DNA of 64,000 bases, taken from Meandrina meandrites (taxonomy: Eukaryota; Cnidaria; Anthozoa; Scleractinia; Meandrinidae). The stretch covers positions 8,104,501 to 8,168,500 of the forward strand of contig OY855906.1 in NCBI GenBank assembly GCA_963693305.1. The letters run 5' to 3'. The notes under the pieces are model-generated. The model saw only the letters and a list, made by a program, of their open reading frames with translations. It was not told the origin of the DNA and searched no databases. Positions 1 to 41,662 of this stretch are shown one piece after another. Positions within the stretch are counted from its first letter, which is position 1; the number at the start of each line of letters is the position of its first letter. Made by a program: the position numbers and the translations under genes.

Positions 1-243
1 CAATTCAAATGTCGTACTTCTGCCATGCCAAACAAAATTCATAAATTATATTAATGTATTTTTTCAGAGGGCAGTTACGGCGCAATTTTGTTTGATCACT
101 GCTGACTAATTGTTACTTGACTTCAGTAAATCCTTAATTTGGCACGACCCTGGCACGACGTCTGAATCAGAGTCGTGTTTGTGCCATACTAAAGTCCAAC
201 CTATTGTAAGTTCAGCACGGCAGAAGGATGACGTCTGAACTGG
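1..243. mobile_element. Possible MITE, left edge cut by the window
   Basis: The first ~33 bases and the complement of about 207-240 match imperfectly (shared core CTTCTGCC...GCC/GCTGAAC), as expected of terminal inverted repeats of a short non-autonomous DNA transposon. Related GCACGAC words recur inside. The left end may be missing and no target duplication can be checked. Confidence 0.35.
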
Positions 244-530
244 GCCTAAGTTTTTATTAAGAAATAAAAATGTGTCCAAGTGTGTTGCAGGAATTGTTAA
301 TTACACAAGAGAATTCTAAAAAATTTGAAGTGCTTATATAATTCAACAATGCATGAGGTGCAAGTTTTTTTTTTCTATGTCAAAGAAATTGTGCATGCTC
401 AAACTTGTGACATTAGCCGTGTGCATTATAACTTGATAAAGCATGCATGCAATGTAAATGACGTGCTTAATGGATAATTAGATAATGAACTTGAACTGAC
501 CACTCACAGCGTGCACAATTCCTCAAACAT

Positions 531-657
531 TTTATAAACCCTGATAAACATCATAGCCATGCCATTTCACTCCAAAATGGCATTGATAGACGCCAAACGA
601 TAGGCAATTGAAGGGAGAAAAAGGATGTGGCTATGATCTTTATCAGGGTATAAAGAT
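531..657. mobile_element. Short foldback MITE (~125 bp)
   Basis: About 30 bases at the left (core ACCCTGATAAACATCATAGC) reappear inverted at 622-657 with few mismatches. A smaller hairpin (CCATTT...AAATGG) lies in the loop. There is no coding capacity; this is a typical miniature inverted-repeat element. Confidence 0.6.
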
Positions 658-658
658 G

Positions 659-1800
659 TAGGAACAGAGGTTTGGTTTTCTTCCTGTATGAAATTGCCAC
701 AAGAAATGCAAAGGAGCAAGGTTAACACATTTCTCAGTGTAACTGCTGGGGTTTCGGTGACCCAGCATGGGTGCACTGTGGAGAAGTTTTTAAGCTCAAG
801 TGTGCATGTCGGTGGACGCTCTTCAAATGGTGGCCATGACGGGCACCGAGTTTTAACCTTGGTGTTGCAGTTTACTAAAGTTGCGTAGAATGTTAATTTA
901 AGTTCAGATTAAAGTATTTTTTGGGAGCTTTTTACCTTGACATGATGTCATTATAGTTCTGTGAACTTTTCTCATGGCTTCTCATGTTTTGTGAAACGTT
1001 TGAGTTATGAACAAGGATTGGAGTATGGTTTGTTGCTGTTCACAACAACACTCAGCATGAAAAATGAGGTGGTGCATACTGCCAAAGTTATACATTATCC
1101 ATTCTCTATGCTCTGATAAAGAATACTTGTGCTTTATTATGAGAAAGATACCCATGAGGATTCCATGTGTTATACATGTAAAATGGTAGACAATGTCCAA
1201 TTCATGGTAGTTTCAGCAAAACAAGTTCACACAGCAACCTACTGAAAAGCGCACTGCACTCTGCAGTGATCCATCTACAAATATTGGCGAATGAGTCCAG
1301 CGACTCATCAAGTAATTAACCTGTGACTCCCAAGCCTTTTCAGTGAGTCCAATACCAATATAATTTATTTGTGAGTCTTCAGCTGGCATTGATTCATTAA
1401 TCACTGAATCGAGAATTTGGAACAGTGGCTCAAAAGCTATCAAGCTATTACAGTATTCTCCGTTTGTTTGACAATACACAGTAAAAGTATTGGATCGATT
1501 GTTATAAGAAAACAAAACCAGTGGTAGTCAAAACAAAACTACAAACTAGAGCTTGATGTAGTTGATGAATTGCTTGAACTGTAAGAACTTAGAGTGCTGT
1601 CAATACTGCTGGGTTGAGCAGCTTCCATGGCCAGTGGGATGGAATTGTCTGCAATTAAGCTCCTGTGACCCTCATTTGAATTCGGAAAAGCCAAACAGAT
1701 CAGCTTTTGTTGTGTTTTGAGGATCTTGGTTTTCTTTTTTGGTGGCATAACTTGGACAAAGATCGACGATGCATGCGCTGTGTGATGAAAACAAGTCACT
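659..1800. other. Non-coding stretch upstream of the PDSS2 exons, nothing recognised
   Basis: Only short open frames occur here. None shows a known family or convincing splice-site pairing. It is most simply read as intron of PDSS2, whose upstream exons must lie to the left. Confidence 0.4.
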
Positions 1801-1809
1801 TTTTTTATG

Positions 1810-2150
1810 AACTACTGATCACACTAATGCGCTTTGCCACAAAGGACCCTGGGAACATGCAGCTTGAACCTGCAGCCCTGTCAAAATGCAAGATGGCTGG
1901 AGTAGATTTGAAAGTTTGCATTGAACTGCAATTTCTCAAATCCTCTGGTAGTGTGTTCCACATAAAAACTCCTCTGTATCCAAAGCGGTTTTTCCCATAG
2001 TTTGTTCTTTAGACAGGCAATTGAAATTTGGATGTGATGTTGTTTTGATCAAATATTTGGGTGCCAGTTTATTGTATACTTTGAACATTTCTATGGCTAA
2101 CTGTTTCCTTCTGTGAACTTTAAGTGTGTCTAGTCCCAGCTTTTAAAAGA
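1810..2150 (-). mobile_element. Decayed LINE 3' fragment (CR1/L2-like reverse transcriptase C-terminus)
   Basis: The reverse complement of about 2142-2000 reads KLGLDTLKVHRRKQLAIEMF followed by KVYNKLAPKYL. After a frameshift it reads YRGVFMWNTLPEDL around 1990-1930. A 'LGL..L..RR...A..MFK..N.LAP' stretch followed by 'G..W/WN.LP..' is the usual C-terminal signature of CR1/L2-like retrotransposon polyproteins. The reading frame is broken, so this is a dead 5'-truncated copy inside the PDSS2 intron, antisense to the gene. Family recognition is from memory of motifs only. Confidence 0.55.
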
Positions 2151-2508
2151 GAAACAGAGCTACAGTTGTATGGAAAGTGTTACAAACTATATGGCTTGTA
2201 TAGATGGCTGGAGATATAATTACATGTACGGTGGTCCGTCCAGTGCCAGTTTTAGGTTTGGGAGTTCAAAATTTGTAAGTAAGGTAATTCCTTCTCTTTT
2301 CACTTCTTCGAGATGTAAAATTTTCCTTGTTCTGGTCAAAATAAAATCATGTGTATTGAGAATTGGTCTGTTGATCCAGTCCCAGAAGTGGCTCTTTGTG
2401 TCCAGCTCTGACTCCTCTCCCTGTTTCATCATGAAAAATAATTTGATTTGAAGGCCAAATTTGAGATGTCTGTTTCAAGTGCCCTAATGAGCTACTTTTC
2501 TATTGCAG

Positions 2509-2849
2509 CCAACTTGGTGCATACAGGTATAGTCAATCTGTCCAACATCTCGTCATCCAGTAAGGCATATCAAGATGACATGGAATTTGGCAACAAAATG
2601 GCCGTGTTGAGTGGTGACTTTCTTCTAGCTAATGCTTGTACTGGATTAGCAGAACTTAGAGACACTGAAGTGGTGCAAATGATTTCAGAGGTAATTGGAC
2701 ATTTGACGGAAGGGGAATTTCTGAAGATCACCTTCAATGCTAACAATTTGAACTTAGAGTTCTGGAAAGATTTAGTGTTCAAGTGTAAGGGAAGCTTAAT
2801 GGCAAACAGTTGTAAAGCAGCATTGAAGATTCTTGCACATCCAAAAGAG
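2509..2849 (+). CDS. PDSS2: PDSS2, penultimate coding exon
   Basis: Polyprenyl diphosphate synthase subunit 2 pairs with PDSS1 in mitochondria to make the isoprenoid tail of ubiquinone. The exon begins after a polypyrimidine-CAG acceptor (AG at 2507-2508) and ends at GAG|GTGAGG with phase 0. It encodes NLVHTGIVNL, then EFGNKMAVLSGDFLLANACT, then FWKDLVFKCKGSLMANSCKA. These match the conserved PDSS2 blocks 'LVH.G.VNL', 'FGNK.A.LSGDFLLANAC' and 'G.L...C.AA'. As in other PDSS2 proteins, the second aspartate-rich DDxxD motif of catalytic prenyl synthases is absent, in line with a regulatory subunit. Upstream exons (N-terminal half) are not in the window. The neighbouring VWA/TSP1 gene is on the opposite strand and unrelated. 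Confidence 0.88.
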
Positions 2850-3445
2850 GTGAGGATCTTTCTGTGGTTTGTTATAATTATAATAGCATGTTATTTTATC
2901 TTTAAATTCTACAAACGAAATGTGGTAACTTTCTAACAATGATGGAGAAAGACATTGCTTGTATGCATGTTATGTCTGCAAAATATAAATATAGGTCAAG
3001 TTTTTGTTTAGATGGTATCTGTGTTTTTCTTATGATGCCCTGAAGGTTTATCTAGACTTGTACATAAATGTTTGCAATATTTTTGGAAAAAAATCTGGAG
3101 AGTTTTGAGACCGCCTTTTTTGACAGCAGACATTTAGGTTACATTGCTGCAACCCAAATGCATCTTTTGCGTTTCTCAAACCTAGTTACTTCATTTACTT
3201 GTCTTAGCATATATCGGTGCGTAGATGTCCGTTTACATCCCTTTAACTCGATGCTTTATGTGTTAGCTGTTTTTATACAAGGGAACACAACTGCAAGCTT
3301 AACTGTCTGTAAGATGGGTTTCTGTAGGTCCTCTTTTCAAACTTACCTTATTCATATTTGACCCAGTTTTCAAATATCGCTTGTACATGTACAATAGGTA
3401 TTAAATAAAATATATATTTTACTGTTCTCATGTTCGTGTGGTTTT

Positions 3446-3812
3446 AGGGGCTTAATCATGGATTGAAACAGATATACCGGTAGTTGTGTCGTAGGAAACC
3501 TAAAATAATGCTCCAATTTTGTTAACACTTGAAATCGTAGAGCACTGAAACTACTAACAAGCATCTTTGACTGGCTGCGGATGGTTAGGGTGGAAATGGA
3601 TTTCAACTTGAAGAATTAAGAATAAACTTTTCAAGGTGTTTCCATGCGTCTTTCAAAAGTTGATATTTATAGCCGTAGTTTGATTCTCTTGGCAATTAAG
3701 GCTACATCTTCCTTCAGATGTTTTAAGATAGTGTTTTTCATGGGTTAAGTTGCCTGCCACTAATTTCGGAATTACAATAGTTTAGATGAAAAGTCCGCAA
3801 AATCTTCGTGAC
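3446..3812. mobile_element. Dispersed non-autonomous transposon, copy A
   Basis: This region aligns over most of its length with 27234-27621, sharing blocks such as GATATTTATAGCCGTAGTT and TTTTCATGGGTTAAGTTGCC. The better-preserved copy B has terminal inverted repeats and TTAA flanks, so copy A is read as an older member of that piggyBac-like non-autonomous family sitting in the last PDSS2 intron. Confidence 0.6.
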
Positions 3813-3857
3813 GTAGTTCTTTCAATGGACTAATATGTCATGACTGGTTACTTCCAG

Positions 3858-4226
3858 CTACAAGAAAAAGCTTTTGAATTTGGCAAGAATATCGCCTATG
3901 CTCACCAGTTGAAGGAAGACCTTCAGTCTCTTCATGAGCAAAAATCCAACATCATTCTCCATAGTGCACCCGTGATTCTCTCCAGCAACCGAACTGTGGT
4001 GAAAAAGCTGCTAAATGAAATCTTTTCAGAAGAAAATGCAGACAAGCTGGATCAGCTATACCAAGAACTGTCAAGCATGGTTGTCCAACGAGAAATAGTG
4101 GCACAGACGAAAGAATTGAGTTCATTTTATGGAAAGAGAGCTTTGGAATCACTGTGTGCCTTTCCCGAGTCTGACGCCAAGAACGCCCTAGTAAATATCG
4201 CCAACTCGTGTACTTATCAAGGGTAG
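3858..4226 (+). CDS. PDSS2: PDSS2, terminal coding exon
   Basis: The exon starts after TTCCAG (AG at 3856-3857) in phase 0, so it joins the 2849 donor in frame. It ends with TAG at 4224-4226. It encodes LQEKAFEFGKNIAYAHQLKE, then LHSAPVIL, then FYGKRALESLCAFPESDAKN. These correspond to the C-terminal helices of PDSS2 ('FG...A..H', 'L.SAPV.L', 'Y...AL..L..FP.S.A..AL..I'). The joined exons give about 236 C-terminal residues, which is the expected C-terminal portion of the family. The ~1-kb intron carries a dispersed repeat (3446-3812). Confidence 0.9.
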   Translation, partial: LQEKAFEFGKNIAYAHQLKEDLQSLHEQKSNIILHSAPVILSSNRTVVKKLLNEIFSEENADKLDQLYQELSSMVVQREIVAQTKELSSFYGKRALESLCAFPESDAKNALVNIANSCTYQG

Positions 4227-4359
4227 TGCTGTGGCACATTTTGAGTACACCAGTCTTGTTTTGTTTTGTTTTAGTTTATTGGTGAAAAAAATACAGTGTT
4301 TGTATGGGAATGAGATGTGAAATAGTTTTTGAGACAACTGCAGATTACGATAATAGTAC

Positions 4360-4826
4360 CTTATTGTAGGAAATTAACGCTCGTTTTAATCAAGGTATTG
4401 GAAATAAAGGCGACTTAAATTAACGCGAAGTGAACGAAAAATGTCTTTCCAATAAAGGAAATTAACGCGAAAGAGGTGCTAAAATTTCAAAATGAAGGAA
4501 ATTAACGCGACCACACAAAGAAAGGGAACTTGTAGAGACAACAGGAACAAATATATTGTAGCACACTGTGAATAAGTTAACGAAATCCAAAACCCAAACG
4601 AATCTCGCTACTTCGAGAGTTCTTTCCAGCGCCAACGATACCGGTGGATCTCCGTCCTGATAAAACATTGCTCATAACGCTCCACTTTATTAATGGCGCG
4701 GAAATTAACGCTCCAATAAATTAAGGGCGCGGAAATTAACGCTCACAAAAATTAACGCGACTTAAATTAACGCTAATTTTCCAAATTCGCGTTAATTTCA
4801 TGAAGCGTTAATTTCCTATAATAAGG
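4360..4826. mobile_element. MITE with repeated GAAATTAACGC motifs, TA target site
   Basis: The ends are inverted copies: CCTTATTGTAGGAAATTAACG at the left and its near-exact complement at 4806-4826. TA is present on both sides (4358-4359 and 4827-4828), which fits a Tc1/mariner-type target. The interior holds many direct and inverted copies of AAATTAACGCG. It has no coding capacity. It lies 130 bp after the PDSS2 stop codon and contains AATAAA at 4403-4408. Confidence 0.8.
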
Positions 4827-4860
4827 TATCTTCCGAAAATAGATCCCCCTCTGCCCGTGG

Positions 4861-5157
4861 GAGGCGCGGTGGCCTAATGGTTAGTGCGCTGGACTCCGGA
4901 TCGGGCGGTCCGGGTTCGAGCCCTGGCCGGGGCACTGCGTTGTGTTCTTGGGCAAGATACTTTACTCTCATAGTGCCTCTCTCCACCCAGGTGTATAAAT
5001 GGGTACCGGCGAATTTACTGCTGGGGGTAACCCTGCGATGGACTAGCATCCCGTCCAGGGGGGAGTAGCAATACTCCTAGTCGCTTCATGCTACGGAAAC
5101 CGGGATAAGCTCCGGCCTGGTGGGCCACTAGGCTCACATGCAGACTTTACCTTTTTT
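4861..5157 (+). mobile_element. tRNA-derived SINE
   Basis: The tRNA-like head has an RNA polymerase III A box (TGGCCTAATGG, 4870-4880) and B box (GGTTCGAGCCC, 4913-4923). It is followed by a core block (CTTGGGCAAGATACTTTACT ... CACCCAGGTGTATAAATGGG) of the kind shared by many metazoan tRNA SINEs, and a T-rich end near 5150. A degenerate relative is at 24825-24925. Which named core domain this is cannot be settled without a database. Confidence 0.8.
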
Positions 5158-5209
5158 ACCGCCCGAAATCTCACACACAAATTGCTTCACTAGCATGATT
5201 AACATTGCT

Positions 5210-5215
5210 TTTATT
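5210..5215 (-). terminator. Candidate poly(A) signal of the left VWA/TSP1 gene
   Basis: AATAAA on the - strand, about 370 bp after the stop codon. A second AATAAA is at 5327-5332 and may be the one used. The homologous positions downstream of the right-hand gene are mutated, so the choice is uncertain. Confidence 0.3.
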
Positions 5216-5326
5216 TAAACCACTTTATAACAACACATGTTTTCCCCATGCTTTCTCGTGGCCAAAAGTATGATATAATCCCTTGGTAGTCCAAAGCCAT
5301 ATACTGGTTATTTTTCTGTTATCAGT

Positions 5327-5332
5327 TTTATT
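5327..5332 (-). terminator. Alternative poly(A) signal of the left VWA/TSP1 gene
   Basis: AATAAA on the - strand about 256 bp beyond the stop codon, inside a block conserved between the two paralogs. In the paralog the hexamer reads GATAAA (24017-24022). Confidence 0.35.
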
Positions 5333-5587
5333 CCATTAAATCATCTTGTGAAACGAATATAATCCATATAATCCCTGCACCACCTCGTTCAGTTTATGGC
5401 TCTGCAAGGAAAAAAGCATGGTATTTTAGGACCTCGTCAGCTTCTTTTGATAGTGTTTAAAATACGGCAAAGAGCTTATGGAGCAACACTCTATTTGCCA
5501 TTGATGTTTACTGGAAGGATTAATCTAAAGTCAGTTAGGACTGAATATAATTCACAATACCTGAAAGCTTCGTCGAGGTTGAGACCA

Positions 5588-18772
<13,185 letters not shown>

Positions 18773-19002
18773 ATTTATCTGAAAAAAAGTAATAGTTTTA
18801 ACAAAATACTATAAAGTAACAGTTATAACGAAATACTCTTGCGAACCAAAGCACAGTAGAGCTGTAAACTATTGCTGCCTTTTTGGGTGTCTTGTCCTGT
18901 TTAAATCATAAAAATTAAGTAGAACAGAAGAAAGCCTAAAGAGAAGTAAAAGAACTATGCTGGATGTCTTGTAAAAATATGACTAAAACAAAGATACTTT
19001 AC

Positions 19003-19145
19003 CTGTCTTCGGTGGCGCTTTTGAAGTAAAAGGAAATCAATGAGACAGCAGATCTTCCTTGCGTTTGCAGTATCTTATTAGCGAGAACTGAGAAAATCAT
19101 ATACCATGGAACGCTGTCTAAATCAGTCAAAAACTGTATATATCT
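19003..19145 (-). promoter_or_regulatory. Candidate 5'UTR exon and core promoter of the left gene
   Basis: A good splice donor lies at 19001-19003. An AT-rich TATATA-like word lies at about 19136. The block CGCTGTCTAAAT at about 19112-19123 and its surroundings are conserved upstream of the paralog (about 46609-46620), which is unusual for flanking DNA here. The transcription start itself cannot be read from sequence. Confidence 0.35.
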
Positions 19146-20691
19146 GAGCTTACATTGAAGTAACTTTTTAGCAAACCGCAGTCAAAGGAAAGAACTTGTA
19201 TTTTGAGCTTGGGATTTCATGCTTAAAGATAAAATATCACTGGCAAAACTTATTAGCTTCATGTTAATTATTCGACACAAACACGTAATTAATTTTCTTT
19301 GCGCGTTTCATCGAACGCAACAAGTTTATTATATCGCACGTAATATATTTATATATATTAACAAAGATTTAATAAAATGTTTTGTGATATAAACCCAGCC
19401 GTTTATTGGTTTAAAGCAATTTAACTCGTATTCTTTTACACAGCTCATGAGACTTGTTACGCCTGCCATTTTTTGCTGTTATTCTTTTTCCAATTATCAA
19501 AGGCAGAAACGTACGCTCATAAATCGAGCAACTTTGTTGGGTGGGCATTCAGTGGGCGATCTCAATGTTGAAATAATCTTAAGAGCATTTTTAAAATCAT
19601 AAGGGCGTTTTTTCTCTAGCAATGCTATCCAACTTGACCAAGTTTCTTCCCAAGAGGTTGAATTCAATAACCTTGACAACGGTGGTCAATTTCAGAAGCA
19701 TGTGCAACGGTGAACGATCACCTCTAACGATAGTGATATTTAAGAAAGGTTTTACTTTAAATAAACGAATTTGACTTTCTTACGGTCAAGAAAAGTGCTA
19801 AAATTACACTTGCCCACATCAGTTAGTTAATTGCTTATTACGCGGCCAGGGTTGATTTGTCGGCAAACAAATTGTAAGCTATTAATTAGTTTATACACCC
19901 TTATATAAATAACCAACTGAAAATCTACCAAAAAGTATAGATGAGCGCAGATTATTGGCGTTTTTAATGTAAACTCGACCTTATTAAGCGATTCTGACGA
20001 AAATTGTCTGCCTGTAAGTGGTAAACTACTGAAGCTGACCGTCATTTTTCTTTACATCATTGAATAGACGACGAAAGTCATCAATAGTAGTTCAGACGAT
20101 AGCAAACCGAGGAGAACCAATAAATAAAAGCATTAACTTTCTGAAATATTACTTCGTGACAAGTGAAAATAAAATTCCACTCACGAAGAATTTACCTGTT
20201 ATCGCGGACGGCCTTTCCGCCTGTTGTTGGACGCCTCAGAAAATAGTATTTTAGGGCGCGCTTTGCAGGCCGAAATAACATTTAGTACAATTTCAACATA
20301 TAAGAATCGTTTAGTCTCCCAACTAAAATGTAGTTTTCTATTGGGCGAGAAAGTATCACGTGACTTGTGTTAATTAAAAAACTATAAAACTATTACCTAA
20401 GGCGAGCAAAACTCATCAATTGCACACTAACTCCTTTGGGCGACAGCAGCTTAGACTTTGGACAGGCACTATTGCGCCATTTTACCATATAAGGTCTCGA
20501 GAACGCGAAAAATATGACACGTTTTTACGGGGCTCGGAAAAATACTACGCAACTCGTAGTACAGCTCTGCACACGATAGCAGTGCTGTCGTGTTTATCAA
20601 CGCCAACACAGAAAATAATGGAACCACGCGAATAATACTCTTTACTAATTTATTCATTTCCTCAAATATTGTGGTCTCACTGTGAACAAAC

Positions 20692-20850
20692 TGAAGAGAA
20701 GCGATAAGACTTACTTCTTGCATTCTCGGTCGCTATCACTGGCTTTTTTGGGGGCCCAAAAAATGGCGGATTGACTGAGGTGAGAAATCTGCTTGCATCG
20801 CGATGTGAATGCTAGAAACAAGTCTTATCGCTTCTTATAGCTTCTCTTCA
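20692..20850. mobile_element. Foldback element
   Basis: TGAAGAGAAGCGATAAGACT at the left and AAGTCTTATCGCTTC...CTTCTCTTCA at the right are inverted. It lies in the spacer between the duplicate genes. Confidence 0.5.
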
Positions 20851-21512
20851 TTTTGTTATCTTCAAACGATCGCTGTTTTTGAAAGAAGCGTTATCGTGTT
20901 GGGTCGCCATGCAGCTCTCGTAAGGTCTCACATGAGTGGCTGAGAGAAAAATAGAACAAACAACAAGAACAATGCCCCTAGCCCCCAAAACAATAGCAGC
21001 TGCTACACTAGAGGACCAGTAGAATTACAAGCTTACGAGAGCTGCGTAACTATTCATCGTGTTACGATAGTTTTTGTGGGCCTCCGCGCTCGAAAACAGC
21101 AGCAGGCGCGCGGTGCAAAGTGGGTGGGTCAGACTCTTTTTAAAGGTACTAGTTTTGTTCAAATGTTGTGTGCGCGCCGCCGAATACCTTCCGATTCATT
21201 CCGTCCAAAACTGTACGAATATATCAGAAGAGACTGGAGATTTGTTGGTGTTTAATTCAAGATGGCACTTTAGTCAAACAGGCTTCCATCAAGGGATCAA
21301 AACGAAAGTGCTTTGATACCATGGCTTAAAACTTTCAATCGCCCGACTCAGATGTCCGTGGTTGAACAGCTACAGATGGAGACTGCGGTCGCCCAAGGTG
21401 GTTTGCAAACGTGTGGAATTCGGACCATAAATATGCCTAGTAAATTATTCATCGAAGGGGAAGTGAATGGTGATGTATCCACCACTTTCACCGGTACTGA
21501 AGTGAATAATTG

Positions 21513-21702
21513 TTTTAGTATATACCACACAAGCTGAATAACTAGCGGACCAATACATTACTTTTGGTACCCAAAGCGACGCGCGAAGCCATTTTGTTTC
21601 TCTTCGGCTGCTCGGAGGTGAGAAGTACTTTGCTAATCACCTCCGAGTTAACCAATCAGCGCGCGCGGAAAGCTCTATTCACTTGTGTGGTATATACTAA
21701 AA
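21513..21702. mobile_element. MITE with TTTTAGTATATACCACACAAG ends
   Basis: Perfect 21-bp inverted ends lie at 21513-21533 and 21682-21702. An internal hairpin (CGGAGGTGA...TCACCTCCG) is also present. The neighbouring palindrome at 21440-21505 (ACCACTTTCACCGGTACTGA) resembles a sequence at about 42825-42880, so more than one family is stacked here. Confidence 0.65.
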
Positions 21703-21758
21703 TCCTTTATCATGCCTCCTCCACAGGCTTTTCCAAGAACGCCGACCGAGATGGAGCT

Positions 21759-21861
21759 GGGACTTGGAGCGATTGCGGGGAGATTGGAAGTCGTCCACCG
21801 GCCACTTACCGTCCACCGCTTCGCGCTCGACCCCAATCCCCCCGCAATCGCTCCCAAGTCC
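21759..21861. repeat. Inverted repeat, GC-rich arms
   Basis: GGGACTTGGAGCGATTGCGG at the left is inverted at 21839-21861 with about 60 bp between. Probably another foldback element. Confidence 0.5.
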
Positions 21862-22602
21862 CACACCCCGGACACCATCCACTTTGGCATGCATATGAGG
21901 TAAGGTTTATTGATCGTGATCCTCGCTGGTACACGCGAAGGGTCACACGATTTTACCCATAGAAAGTTAACCCGTGAAACCTGAACTGAAATTCCAGAAG
22001 CATAGATAAACAAAAAACACAACAACAGGAGAACTGCACAACAGCAAGCCTACATGGGAGCATCCACTGGAACAGAGAAGATCGATATGCGCTAATGACA
22101 GGAGTAACCAGTCGACCTTATCGCCTAATGACGACTAGTAGGATGCAGTCGAAACGTCGAGAATTAATGAGATATTATGCTGTTTTGTTTTTTTTTTGCC
22201 ACGAGAACATAAAATTAGTATCTTTGAGCCGACGTGTAATGCTCTTTTTATTTTTATTATAGGCAAAAACTTGAGAAGTGAAAAGCTGAAACCTTTAATA
22301 TGGAAATTCTTGCAGCGCGGCGGCTTGAATTTCTGAAATATCTCTCATTTGGTCTACTTTGGAAGATACTCCTTAAACTGTTCTAAGTCATGTGAAGTTT
22401 CCTTCTTCATGTTTGTATTTTCCTGCTCCTTGGCAAGCGATTTTATATCGGTCTCAGTGAGTTTAACTTCTCCATCACTCGCCATCTTTCGACCGGCGTT
22501 AGGCAATATTTGGCAGCCGTGCAATGGCGCGAAATGACTTATCGATATCGTCACTAGTGATGACATGGAAAATACGCCACTACGGCCCCGGATGTAATTT
22601 CG

Positions 22603-23156
22603 CAGGGTTGGACATTAGCGCTCGCCCACTCGCCCAGGCGAGTGTCAAAACTATCGGGCGAGTACAGATCACCGATCACTCGCCCGTTTTGGCGAGTACG
22701 ATTTTCGGCTTTTTTTACTTTCCACTTTGAAATAATTTACACTGTTTACCATTTTGAAATCTCTCACAAACCTGGCGCTTTGTCGCAAACTAATTTCTGT
22801 TTCGCAAACATACATGCAAAAATGGCTGCACTCGGTAACCGTTAAACGATGAAAAGATACTGTATATTTGAACTCACTTAGTGCTAAAATGTGGAGATTT
22901 CTTGCTAGGGTGTCTAAAGTATCCGCTAGCAAGAAAATACCGCTTTTGATAACAGCACGTCAACAACGGTCCATGGATCTCGCGATGTTGATGATCATGC
23001 GGAGGGGTAGGGGGGGGGGGGGGGGGAGGTGTTAATGTTTTCTGTGTTTGTGCGGCGGCTAGGAGACTGGGCGAGTGAAAATTTATCTGGGCGAGTGCAG
23101 CTCGAAGGTCACTCGCCCAAATGGCGAGCGCTCCGAAATTTTAGTTTCCAACCCTG
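22603..23156. mobile_element. hAT-like non-autonomous transposon with GGGCGAGT repeats
   Basis: The ends CAGGGTTGGACATTAGCGCT and ...GTTTCCAACCCTG are inverted. They are flanked by the direct repeat ATTTCG (6 bp visible; hAT usually makes 8). CACTCGCCC/GGGCGAGT is repeated many times near both ends, resembling subterminal transposase-binding repeats. No transposase is encoded. Confidence 0.65.
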
Positions 23157-23872
23157 ATTTCGTATGAATTTTATCAGTGGTCTATTTTGTCCAGTAAAAC
23201 ACTAGCGTCTGTATAATGAAAAGAAATTCGAAATTTGGATTTTGTCGGACGATTCTTGATTTTTTTCAGACACTGGCTCTTAATTACAACGGCTGGTGTT
23301 TGGAAAAACTTGTATCAAGTTACATTTTTCTGACGGCATTGTTTTTAGTTTTGAAACTCCTGCTCGATTTGCATGGAAACGGTTTTTTTTTACGGCCGTG
23401 ACGCACAAAAGATTTTCAGCGTATCTTAGCAACCCACTAGTCAAAACAGAAAACCGCGGGCTCAGTTAACTCTCGGATGCGGGTTGTCGCATTCAGCAGG
23501 TACTTACCTCTAGACTAAACGAAAAAAAAAAAGAGCATAGTGGAAGGTCGCCCTTTAATTGTTATCGTAGCCACTCACCCACTTTGCAGGCTAACTAGAT
23601 AAGATATAGGGATCGAATTTAAGGGATACACCTGTGGTGGGAAATTAGGTGCGCGCTGGTCAACCCTGAGGTGTTTCAGATTTTTCCCATCGGCTGATAT
23701 TTCGAACCAAGTGCTTTTATCCTTGTGTTGTTAGGCAGCCACCTTACCCCAAAGCTCTCTCGCAAAGCAAGTGTATGAAAGGTATTGGCGAATTGTTGGA
23801 CAATAATGCTGGGAGATAACCAGACACATTGTGATGCTCGTAAGATATCAGGTATTGCATAACGTCTATAGT
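23157..23872. other. Spacer without recognised features
   Basis: Unique-looking AT-rich sequence between the hAT-like element and the 3' boundary of the right-hand duplication unit. No credible coding exon is seen. Confidence 0.4.
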
Positions 23873-24235
23873 CCACTAGCATGATCAACATTGCTTTAAT
23901 TCAAACCACTTTATAACGCTACATATCATATAATTGTCCTCATGCTTTCCCCGACCAAAAGTAATCTTTTAGTAATCCAAGACCATATCAGTGCCGCTTA
24001 TTTTTTTGTTATCAGTTTTATCCCATTGAATCATCTTGTGAAAAGAATATAGCCCAACCGTTGTCTGCATCCCCTCGTTTTATGGCTCTGCAAGGAAACA
24101 AGTAAATGGTGATTACGGAGTATCTACCAGTCATTCTCTCCTCCCCGCAAAAAAAAGAAATGTGAATGGAATAATGATCACGAAAACGAAGGTGAAAATA
24201 ATGATGAGGATGATGCAAAAGTTGTGGATGTAGTA

Positions 24236-24248
24236 GAAGAAGAAGAAG

Positions 24249-24288
<40 letters not shown>

Positions 24289-24289
24289 G
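24236..24289. repeat. (GAA)n(CAA)n microsatellite
   Basis: A short trinucleotide array in the 3' flank of the right gene, absent from the matching place in the left unit. Confidence 0.9.
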
Positions 24290-24504
24290 GCCGCCACATT
24301 TCAAAATAAACGCCGATGGCGATAAATCGAGAAAATAAGGTATATCATGCAGTTGTTAAAATACGAGAAAAGATCTTTTTAAGCAACCCTTTGTTTGCCA
24401 TTGATGTTAATCGAAACCCAGTGGCTTAATAATCTAAAAGCCGCTTCATACTCATCATAATTCGCAAAATACCATACCTAAAAGTTTCATCGAGGTGGAG
24501 ACCA

Positions 24505-41662
<17,158 letters not shown>

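Noticed and set aside
1539..1799. 86-codon - strand frame with MPPKKKTK and a Ser-rich end
   Set aside because: No homology recognised, no splice signals matched to a neighbouring exon, and it lies beside a dead LINE fragment.
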